From NCBI GenBank assembly GCA_030151505.1, contig JASLDQ010000393.1, positions 1-5,400 of the forward strand: a DNA stretch of 5,400 nucleotides, in the 5' to 3' direction. Source of the stretch: Chromobacteriaceae bacterium. Lineage in GTDB: Bacteria; Pseudomonadota; Gammaproteobacteria; Burkholderiales; Aquaspirillaceae. The first letter of the stretch is position 1. Each line of letters opens with the position of its first letter. The notes under the pieces were generated by a model that saw only the letters and a list, made by a program, of their open reading frames with translations, had not been told where the DNA came from and searched no databases. This document shows, piece after piece, positions 1 through 3,957 of this stretch. The position numbers were made by a program, and so were the translations under genes.

Positions 1-141
1 ATTTTACCTTTTGTGGAAAAAAACCCTGATTTTCTTCTCTTCCTCGTCTATGGTGGAAAAGTGGAATTCGCCACTATTACACCGATTGGAAGCGCCATGA
101 AAACCTTCACAGTCCTGCAAGCCCGTTCCAAGTCCGACATC
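1..141. repeat. Terminal direct repeat, left copy (circle closure)
   Basis: Bases 1-141 are identical to 5260-5400, an offset of 5259. This is what a circular molecule of 5259 bp looks like when written slightly more than once around, or what a tandemly integrated prophage shows at a unit junction. The repeat covers the leader of gene V and its first 15 codons, so it is not an ordinary terminal repeat of a linear phage. Confidence 0.93.
13..66 (+). promoter_or_regulatory. Gene V leader: three GTGGAA repeats and a weak promoter
   Basis: GTGGAA occurs at 13-18, 53-58 and 61-66, the last two 8 bp apart. A possible sigma-70-type promoter is CTGATT (26-31), a 17-bp gap, then TATGGT (49-54). The -35 is poor and the -10 fair, so activation or phage-controlled use is possible. 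GTGG (61-64) and CCAC (71-74) also form a short dyad. The assignment as a control region rests on position between the divergent repressor gene and gene V, and on the repeated motif. The function is inferred. Confidence 0.4.
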
Positions 142-381
142 AGTAAGACCAGCGGCAAGCCGTGGTCTGGCGTCGTCATTGCCGGCTACATCACCGACTC
201 TGAAACCGGCGAAGTCCAGCCGTTCGACCAGCTCTTTTTCGGCCTGCCTTTCGTCCCTCAGCCGGGCAACTATGAGCCTGTTCTTGAACCCGAAATTCGC
301 CAGAAAAATCTGGTTTTCCGCCTCGCCTCTCTCAAGCCTGTCAAGCAGATGGCCCCCGAACTGAATGCCAAGGCTGCTTGA
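97..381 (+). CDS. V: Single-stranded DNA-binding protein (gene V-like)
   Basis: A 94-residue cytoplasmic protein expected to coat newly made viral strands, stop their conversion to duplex and hand them to the assembly site. I align it by eye with Ff gpV (87 aa): SGKPWS (19-24) matches QGKPYS, PQPGNYEP (54-61) matches the APGLYTV region, and LVFRLASLKPVK (72-83) matches LMIDRLRLVPAK at the Ff C terminus. It also stands first in the same gene order as in Ff. ATG at 97 is chosen over an in-frame GTG at 13 because GGAAG (88-92) lies just upstream and the extra 28 residues have no counterpart in the family. The spacing of 4 bases is tight. VII starts 2 bases after its stop, which suggests one operon with coupled translation. 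In Ff phages gpV also represses translation of gene II; whether this one does is unknown. Confidence 0.86.
   Translation: MKTFTVLQARSKSDISKTSGKPWSGVVIAGYITDSETGEVQPFDQLFFGLPFVPQPGNYEPVLEPEIRQKNLVFRLASLKPVKQMAPELNAKAA
325..340 (+). repeat. 16-bp repeat, copy in gene V
   Basis: GCCTCTCTCAAGCCTG occurs here, coding for A-S-L-K-P of gene V protein, and again at 3807-3822 in the intergenic region in the same orientation. Such an exact 16-mer is unlikely by chance in a genome of this size. Confidence 0.7.
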
Positions 382-383
382 CC

Positions 384-476
384 ATGTTTGACGCCTACTC
401 CGTCCAAGACCTGCTGTTTGTCGCTTCCTTCGTGGCGCTGTGGGCGTTGGGCTTCTCGGCGGGACTCAAGCGATGA
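384..476 (+). CDS. VII: Minor coat protein pVII-like, 30 aa
   Basis: A 30-residue single-span membrane protein. The sequence shows a short polar N terminus (MFDAYSVQD), a hydrophobic span at about 10-27 and a basic C terminus (LKR). The end, WALGFSAGLKR, resembles the end of Ff pVII (FALGIIAGGQR) with shared A-L-G, A-G and final R. In Ff, pVII and pIX form the tip of the virion that emerges first and recognises the packaging signal. It lies 2 bases after gene V and its TGA overlaps the ATG of the next gene as ATGA (473-476), a classic translational coupling. The ribosome site is weak (AAGG at 370-373, spacing 10), consistent with re-initiation from gene V. The short length makes the family call rest on synteny plus this C-terminal match. 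Confidence 0.78.
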   Translation: MFDAYSVQDLLFVASFVALWALGFSAGLKR

Positions 477-583
477 ACGCCGACCTTCTTCAAATAGCTG
501 GCTACCTGTTTGGCGCATGGGTTTCCGGCTGGGGCTGTGGTTTCACGGTCTATTCACTGCGCCGCTTCCTCGATCAGATTTAA
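473..583 (+). CDS. IX: Minor coat protein pIX-like, 36 aa
   Basis: A 36-residue protein with a hydrophobic span at about 5-28 and a basic C-terminal part (SLRRFLDQI). It resembles Ff pIX (32 aa): the pattern YLFGAWVSGWGCGFTVYSLRRF follows that of the Ff protein, with aromatic-rich helix, G-W, G-x-T-Y and then R. With pVII it would cap the leading end of the particle and start assembly at the inner membrane. Its ATG shares four bases with the stop of VII, GGGA (461-464) lies 8 bases before it, and the pVIII ribosome site begins inside its TAA. Order VII-IX-VIII is the Ff order. The conserved W-G-C motif in the span is unusual for such a small coat protein. Confidence 0.78.
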   Translation: MNADLLQIAGYLFGAWVSGWGCGFTVYSLRRFLDQI

Positions 584-594
584 GGAGAAACATC

Positions 595-840
595 ATGTCG
601 TTCATGCAAAAAGCCATGCAAAAAACCAAGCGCTTCGGCGCTGTCGTTCTCGCTGCTGTCGGCCTCGCTGCTTCCTCGGCTCCTACCTTCGCCGCGCTGC
701 CGCCGGAAGTCGCCGCCACGGTGTCCGAGATCAGCGGCAACGCCACGGGCATCTTCGGCGCGGTGTTTCCCGTGGTCGGCACGGTGATCGGCCTCGTGGT
801 CGTCATCAAGCTGTTCAAGCGTTTCAGCAACAAGATCTAA
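595..840 (+). CDS. VIII: Major coat protein precursor (pVIII)
   Basis: An 81-residue precursor of the protein that forms the helical wall of the virion. A basic N terminus (K6, K10, K12, R13) and a hydrophobic stretch (14-29) form a signal peptide, with likely leader peptidase cleavage after TFA (residue 33) to give a 48-residue mature protein, close to Pf1 (46) and fd (50). The mature chain has the typical three parts: an N-terminal amphipathic part with E38 and E45, a hydrophobic span around 54-71, and a basic C terminus (KLFKRFSNK) that would face the DNA inside the particle. AAGGAG at 582-587 with a 7-base spacer is the best ribosome site in the genome, fitting the most abundant product, and it decides this start over upstream in-frame starts. 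A strong hairpin follows, as in Ff. Confidence 0.93.
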   Translation: MSFMQKAMQKTKRFGAVVLAAVGLAASSAPTFAALPPEVAATVSEISGNATGIFGAVFPVVGTVIGLVVVIKLFKRFSNKI

Positions 841-846
841 GGGGGG

Positions 847-875
847 CAGGGGTGCAGGCGCAGCCTGCGCCCCTG
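847..875 (+). terminator. Strong hairpin after pVIII (attenuator/terminator)
   Basis: The arms CAGGGGTGCAGGC and GCCTGCGCCCCTG pair over 13 positions, with one G-T wobble, around a GCA loop. It lies 6 bases after the pVIII stop. Only a weak ATTT tract follows, so termination may be partial. In Ff phages a terminator at this same place keeps coat protein transcripts far above those of gene III; the same role is inferred here. The stem could also protect the pVIII mRNA 3' end. Confidence 0.72.
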
Positions 876-886
876 ACATTTAGACC

Positions 887-1060
887 ATGCGCTACTTCGT
901 CCTTGCCTTCCTTCTGACCATCGCGCTCGGCTCGCTGTTCGGCTGCGCGACAAACCACGAACGCATGTTTGCCCGTGAGTTTGGCGCTGGTAAGAAACTT
1001 CCGTACTGGGAATGCACAAATGAATATCCAGTTTTCCCCAAGACCCGGTGCAACGGCTGA
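887..1060 (+). CDS. Small putative lipoprotein, 57 aa, unknown role
   Basis: ATG at 887, stop TGA at 1058-1060. The first 20 residues look like a lipoprotein signal: R2, then a hydrophobic run (YFVLAFLLTIALGSLF), ending in the lipobox LFGC with the lipidated cysteine at 20. The mature part is 38 residues, hydrophilic and basic, with two more cysteines (43 and 55) that could pair in the periplasm. It sits between the pVIII hairpin and gene III, and its last 41 bases overlap the start of gene III in another frame, which suggests translational coupling. No clear ribosome site precedes it, the main argument against it. I do not recognise a family. A membrane-anchored phage lipoprotein could act in superinfection exclusion, secretin coupling or assembly, but nothing in the sequence decides this. 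Confidence 0.55.
   Translation: MRYFVLAFLLTIALGSLFGCATNHERMFAREFGAGKKLPYWECTNEYPVFPKTRCNG
1008..1012 (+). promoter_or_regulatory. Ribosome binding site that sets the gene III start
   Basis: GGGAA lies 7 bases before ATG 1020. Its presence, together with the signal peptide placed at residues 15-37 from that ATG, favours this start over the TTG at 969, which would add 17 residues ahead of the signal peptide. The site lies inside the coding part of the small lipoprotein-like ORF. Confidence 0.6.
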
Positions 1061-2450
1061 CCGCGCCAAACTCGTAAAGGCCGGGGCTATCGCTCTGGCC
1101 TTTTTTATCGTCCCTGCGTTCTCCATTGCCGAACCGCAATTGTCTTATGCCTCGGTCAACGGTGCGGTGTCTGCGGTCCGCAACCTCTCCACCTACGACA
1201 AACTGGCCGCCTTCACTGCCTCCGTCACTGATTCGGTCGGCCTGAAAGTCTCCCGGCAAGTCATGGTTGATCTGGGCAAGTATGGTCTGGCTACGGTCGG
1301 TGAAAACATGTGGTTGTCTGCTGCGGTGCTCGGTACGGCGACCAAGGCGCTTTTGACTGCTAGCCCGGTCAAAATCGCCGGTACGATATTGGCCGGCTAT
1401 CTGCTCGAAAAGGGCATCGACTATGTGGGCGACCAGCTCGTCAAAAAGGACGTGAACCCGGCCAGCCCCGACTGGACTTCGGTTTCTTCTCCATATACGC
1501 CGACCCAATTGGCAATCATGCAATGTTCTGTCGGTGCGCCCATTTCCCTACAAGGCACGGCGGCTGTCGTCGCTAGCTATACCGTTGTCGATACCCAAAC
1601 CGGTCATACCTTGGTCGCCAACTGTATTCCCGGCACCCTGAACAAAAACGTGACGGTTGCCAACATGCTCCTGTCCAAAACGCCTTACACGACCAGCCCG
1701 TTGACCTCGGCGGCTCTTGTCGCCGCGGTTGATTCCCTCGTTGGCGATAAGACCAAGTGGGCCGGCATTTTCGACAGCATCAAACCCCATGCCTCGGTGG
1801 CCTTGCCCACTTCCACCCCCGGTTCTTACGACCTGCCGCCTTCGTGGACCACCGCCCCGCAAACGCTGGATACCACCACAACCCACACCCCCAGCGGCAC
1901 CAGCACCGTCGTTCGCACCCATGTCGGCACGGTCACGCCGGCCCAAACCGGCACGACCATCGGGGACAACGTGCTGGTTCTGCCGGTCACGGACACGATC
2001 ACCACTACGACCGACGGTGCGGTGACTTCGACTGTGACTGCTTCGTCAACCACGGTTGCGGCGAATGTCACCCCGGTTCCGCCCGTTACCTGCTCGACGT
2101 TTTCAAACTGCGATTGGTCGAAGGATTCGACCTTGAAGGACATACGGGACGGGACTGGCATTACTCAACCGACCGTCGTTGAATCGAAGGATGCTTTCAC
2201 CGGCCCGGACAAGGATGCACTGGACGCGTTCAACTCGAATGACGGCCCGACCCACAACGTCCGTTCCTTCTTCGATGTTATTCCGTCGCCCAGCTGCGTG
2301 AATTACACCGCGACCGTCATGATGACCACGTGGACCGTTCCGATTTGCGACTATGGCGCGATGATGCGCGAAGCCATGGCCTACCTCTGGTATATGGGCA
2401 CGGTCTGGGTGCTGGCCGCCATATTCCTGCGTGAATCCCCGTCCAAGTAA
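1020..2450 (+). CDS. III: Adsorption / attachment minor coat protein (pIII-like)
   Basis: A 476-residue exported protein in the gene III position, expected to bind the host receptor (often a pilus) and to cap the virion end released last. Visible parts in order: basic n-region (R15, K17, K20), hydrophobic signal core 21-36 and likely cleavage after SIA (37); an Ala/Val-rich N domain (about 38-270) with C169 and C202; a Thr/Ser/Pro-rich linker (about 275-355) with runs such as TTTTHT and DTITTTTDG; a region with C358 and C364; then a C-terminal domain with C426 and C443 and a final membrane span at about 452-470 ending in RESPSK. The ending C...C-D-Y...R...membrane span resembles the C-terminal part of pIII/TspB-type inovirus attachment proteins. 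Six cysteines in the mature chain allow three disulfides. The N domain, which sets host range, is not recognised. Its start overlaps the lipoprotein-like ORF. Confidence 0.83.
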   Translation: MNIQFSPRPGATADRAKLVKAGAIALAFFIVPAFSIAEPQLSYASVNGAVSAVRNLSTYDKLAAFTASVTDSVGLKVSRQVMVDLGKYGLATVGENMWLSAAVLGTATKALLTASPVKIAGTILAGYLLEKGIDYVGDQLVKKDVNPASPDWTSVSSPYTPTQLAIMQCSVGAPISLQGTAAVVASYTVVDTQTGHTLVANCIPGTLNKNVTVANMLLSKTPYTTSPLTSAALVAAVDSLVGDKTKWAGIFDSIKPHASVALPTSTPGSYDLPPSWTTAPQTLDTTTTHTPSGTSTVVRTHVGTVTPAQTGTTIGDNVLVLPVTDTITTTTDGAVTSTVTASSTTVAANVTPVPPVTCSTFSNCDWSKDSTLKDIRDGTGITQPTVVESKDAFTGPDKDALDAFNSNDGPTHNVRSFFDVIPSPSCVNYTATVMMTTWTVPICDYGAMMREAMAYLWYMGTVWVLAAIFLRESPSK

Positions 2451-2462
2451 AGGAGCCAGATC

Positions 2463-2804
2463 ATGCCTTGGTTACTCGCTGCCCTTACCACGCTGTTCGG
2501 CAATCTCGCCGCCAAATTCATCACCTTCTTGGGCGAACGCATGGCCCGGCGCTTGGTGGTCGGCGCGACCATCATCACCGTCATGCTTGCCGCCTTCGCG
2601 GCCTTCTTCGCCACCATCACCGGCCTGCTTGCTGGCCTGTCTGCCTCGATCAGCTCGCAAACCATCCTCACCGGCATGTGGCTGGCCCTGCCGCCCAATG
2701 CGACCAGCTGCATGTCGGCCATGGCCTCGGCCTATCTGGCCCGCATGGCGTGGCAATGGATTCAGTTCAAGGCCAAGGTTCTCATGTACGAAAGCTGGGT
2801 GTGA
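2463..2804 (+). CDS. VI: Minor coat protein pVI-like (DUF2523 type)
   Basis: A 113-residue inner-membrane protein with hydrophobic stretches at about 3-20 and 31-60 and a C-terminal amphipathic helix (about 84-108). The segment WLALPPNATSCMSAMASAYLA (from 73) has the L-P-x-N-x-x-x-x-x-x-A pattern I associate with the DUF2523 family, the usual gene VI-position protein of non-Ff inoviruses. In Ff, pVI forms the trailing end of the particle with pIII and is needed for release from the membrane. AAGGAG (2450-2455) lies 7 bases before the ATG and overlaps the stop of gene III. The stop TGA (2802-2804) is one base before the ATG of the Zot gene, so the three are very likely co-translated. Confidence 0.8.
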   Translation: MPWLLAALTTLFGNLAAKFITFLGERMARRLVVGATIITVMLAAFAAFFATITGLLAGLSASISSQTILTGMWLALPPNATSCMSAMASAYLARMAWQWIQFKAKVLMYESWV

Positions 2805-2805
2805 C

Positions 2806-3618
2806 ATGCCTATCACCTTCTTGACCGGCAAACTCGGCGCGGGCAAGTCCCTGTCCGCCGTCGCCCGCATGCGCGAATACGCGGGTCAGGGTCGCCGCAT
2901 CGCTGGCAACCTTGATCTGTACCTGGACAAGTTCGCCACCCACCCGCACAGCAAGGTGTCCTACACCCGCATCCCCGATCGTCCGACCGCCGCCGACCTG
3001 ATGGCGCTCGGCTCCGGCAATGACACCTACGACGAGAACAACAACGGTCTGTTGGTCCTCGATGAGCTGGCGACATGGCTCAACGCCCGCAACTGGCAAG
3101 ACCCGAACCGCAAGGCGTTACTGGATTGGTTCGTTCACGCCCGCAAATACGGCTGGGACGTCATCTTTCTGGTGCAGGACATTTCCATGGTGGACGGCCA
3201 ACTGCGCGAGGCGCTGGCCGAATACCACGCCGTCGCCCGCCGGCTGGACCGGGTCCGGGTTCCCCTGCTCGGCTCGATCTGGAAGCTGTTCACCGGCAAG
3301 CCGCTGATGATGCCCAAAATGCACATCGTCACCGTGCGCTATGGCACCGACCAGCATGCCATCGTGGCCGACCGCTGGACCTGTCGCGGCAATCTGTTCT
3401 GGCCCATGTATGACACCAAACAGGTGATTTCGGACAGTTACCCGCACGGTTCCCACTGTCAGTTGTCGCGCTGGCATCTTGAGGGCCGCTATCAATCTGT
3501 CCCGCTTAACTGGCGTCAAAGGCTTCTCAATGCCGCTTGGCTTGCTTTTGTTGTTCCTCTTTGGCTCGTCTGCAATCTGATTCAATTTTTCCAAACTAGA
3601 AAATTCCGAATCGTCTAA
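2806..3618 (+). CDS. zot: Zot-family assembly ATPase (pI), short form
   Basis: A 270-residue inner-membrane motor that drives extrusion of the phage. The N-terminal cytoplasmic ATPase domain carries a Walker A motif GKLGAGKS (8-15) right after the typical start MPITFLTG, and a Walker B motif LLVLDE (82-87). HARKYGWDVIFLVQD (111-125) is the usual next block of Zot proteins. A single membrane span lies at about 241-262. Only about eight residues follow it (QTRKFRIV), whereas Ff pI (348 aa) and many Zot proteins carry a periplasmic domain there that contacts the outer-membrane secretin. ATG 2806 is chosen over an in-frame ATG at 2431, because the longer form would overlap all of gene VI and puts 125 unrelated residues before the Walker A motif. 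It has no strong ribosome site of its own, as expected for coupling to gene VI. A terminator follows within 6 bases. Confidence 0.9.
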   Translation: MPITFLTGKLGAGKSLSAVARMREYAGQGRRIAGNLDLYLDKFATHPHSKVSYTRIPDRPTAADLMALGSGNDTYDENNNGLLVLDELATWLNARNWQDPNRKALLDWFVHARKYGWDVIFLVQDISMVDGQLREALAEYHAVARRLDRVRVPLLGSIWKLFTGKPLMMPKMHIVTVRYGTDQHAIVADRWTCRGNLFWPMYDTKQVISDSYPHGSHCQLSRWHLEGRYQSVPLNWRQRLLNAAWLAFVVPLWLVCNLIQFFQTRKFRIV

Positions 3619-3623
3619 AGCCA

Positions 3624-3647
3624 AAGGCCCGGATTTCTCCGGGCCTT
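3624..3647 (+). terminator. Rho-independent terminator after zot
   Basis: The arms AAGGCCCGG and CCGGGCCTT form a perfect 9-bp stem with loop ATTTCT, followed by CTTC. It starts 6 bases after the Zot stop and would end the long structural transcript V to zot. In single-stranded viral DNA the same hairpin could also serve as part of the packaging or complementary-strand signals. Confidence 0.85.
3636..3646 (+). repeat. 11-bp direct repeat flanking the intergenic region, copy 1
   Basis: TCTCCGGGCCT here forms the loop end and 3' arm of the zot terminator. It recurs at 3941-3951, just before the initiator start codon, so the two copies bracket nearly all of the intergenic region. Confidence 0.6.
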
Positions 3648-3702
3648 CTTCATCATGGTTGGTAGCTTGGAAAGCGACGGGAGCCGCGACGCCGCCTAAT
3701 GG

Positions 3703-3714
3703 CCCGGTGTCGGG
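3703..3714. repeat. Small hairpin CCCG-GTGT-CGGG
   Basis: Four-base-pair G/C stem with a four-base loop in the intergenic region. It is short enough to be chance, but it lies among other inverted repeats where an origin or packaging signal is expected. Confidence 0.3.
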
Positions 3715-3764
3715 ACAGTGCCCATATTTGCCATGTCCGGTTGTTGTCCAGGTTGATCCCGCCA

Positions 3765-3783
3765 CCGCTGCCGCCGGCAGCGG
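3765..3783. repeat. 8-bp G/C hairpin in the intergenic region
   Basis: CCGCTGCC and GGCAGCGG form a perfect 8-bp stem around a GCC loop. No T tract follows, so a terminator is unlikely. In Ff phages a stable hairpin of the viral strand primes complementary-strand synthesis and another acts as packaging signal; this stem is a candidate for either. Function is inferred from location and stability only. Confidence 0.55.
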
Positions 3784-3806
3784 CTACCCTGCGAGCGTCA
3801 ATCTTT

Positions 3807-3822
3807 GCCTCTCTCAAGCCTG
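3807..3822 (+). repeat. 16-bp repeat, copy in the intergenic region
   Basis: Exact match to gene V bases 325-340, located about 135 bases before the initiator start and about 65 bases ahead of the tandem hairpins. It may be a remnant of a duplicated gene V segment, a recombination scar or a shared binding site. Confidence 0.7.
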
Positions 3823-3855
3823 ACCACGCGCCCCGGATACCGCTTTTGACTTTTC

Positions 3856-3884
3856 TTCCACTTTTACACAATGCCACCTATGAT
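3856..3884 (+). promoter_or_regulatory. Possible promoter of the replication gene
   Basis: TATGAT (3879-3884) matches the -10 consensus in five of six bases. The -35 at 17 bp (TTCCAC, 3856-3861) is poor. A TTGACT at 3846-3851 is a better -35 by sequence but too far away. Transcription would begin near 3890, inside the first tandem hairpin, so the message would start with two stem-loops. The -35 area overlaps TTCCACTTTTAC, a motif also found near the repressor promoter. Confidence 0.4.
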
Positions 3885-3886
3885 TC

Positions 3887-3913
3887 AGTTGCAGTGCCAG
3901 TTACACTGCAACT
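3887..3913. repeat. Tandem hairpin 1 upstream of the initiator
   Basis: AGTTGCAGTG and CACTGCAACT form a perfect 10-bp stem around a 7-base loop (CCAGTTA). It abuts the next hairpin with no gap. It is the most regular inverted repeat of the region and lies 44 bases before the initiator start. Candidate initiator-binding or nicking structure; it would also fold in the leader mRNA. Confidence 0.7.
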
Positions 3914-3933
3914 AAGTCTCATCGGTGAGACTT
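3914..3933. repeat. Tandem hairpin 2 with TCGG loop, candidate nick site next to it
   Basis: AAGTCTCA and TGAGACTT form a perfect 8-bp stem around TCGG. The sequence running out of the stem, ACTTTCTTAACTC (3930-3942), resembles the Ff viral-strand nick region GTTCTTTAATAG. This makes it a reasonable, untested candidate for the initiator nick site. In mRNA the stem would lie 24 bases before the start codon. Confidence 0.62.
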
Positions 3934-3940
3934 TCTTAAC

Positions 3941-3951
3941 TCTCCGGGCCT
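3941..3951 (+). repeat. 11-bp direct repeat flanking the intergenic region, copy 2
   Basis: Second copy of TCTCCGGGCCT, ending 6 bases before ATG 3958 where a ribosome site would be expected. Its CCGGGCCT can pair with the terminator 5' arm AGGCCCGG (3625-3632), so in a single-stranded molecule the whole region could be closed into one large loop. Confidence 0.55.
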
Positions 3952-3957
3952 CTTTCC

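Larger units (their letters stand above)
3619..3957. other. Main intergenic region with origin candidates
   Basis: This 339-base stretch between the Zot stop and the initiator start holds no convincing gene. It contains the rho-independent terminator at 3624-3647, small hairpins at 3703-3714 and 3765-3783, a 16-bp match to gene V (3807-3822), a possible promoter with -10 at 3879-3884, and two perfect hairpins back to back (3887-3913, 3914-3933) next to the initiator gene. By analogy with Ff phages, whose intergenic region holds both strand origins and the packaging signal, this is the most likely replication origin and packaging region. An open frame at 3699-3971 crosses all these structures and is low-complexity, so it is not called as a gene. 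Confidence 0.65.

Noticed and set aside
13..96. GTG start giving a gene V protein of 122 residues
   Set aside because: No ribosome site is visible before the GTG, the extra N terminus has no match in gpV, and the region is A/T-rich with repeats, as expected of a leader.
388..594. Upstream extension of the pVIII frame
   Set aside because: It overlaps VII and IX, and the excellent ribosome site at 582-587 plus the signal peptide define the start at 595.
837..1523. Long minus-strand open frame opposite gene III
   Set aside because: It has Arg/Gly/Asp-rich shadow composition with no start signal, and is antisense to a clear signal peptide-bearing gene. The same holds for the other minus-strand frames opposite zot and gene II.
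2431..2805. Upstream extension of the Zot frame (125 extra residues)
   Set aside because: It fully overlaps gene VI in another frame, is Pro/Ser/Arg-rich as shadow frames often are, and would move the Walker A motif away from the N terminus where Zot proteins have it.
3301..3618. Gene XI-like internal start within zot
   Set aside because: Internal ATGs near codons 168-172 and 201 have no ribosome binding site.
3862..3890. Possible XerC/XerD dif-like attachment site around TTTTACACAA...TATGATTCAGT
   Set aside because: Only a loose likeness to the two recombinase arms could be found, with an insertion in the second arm. It is not enough to call an attachment site.
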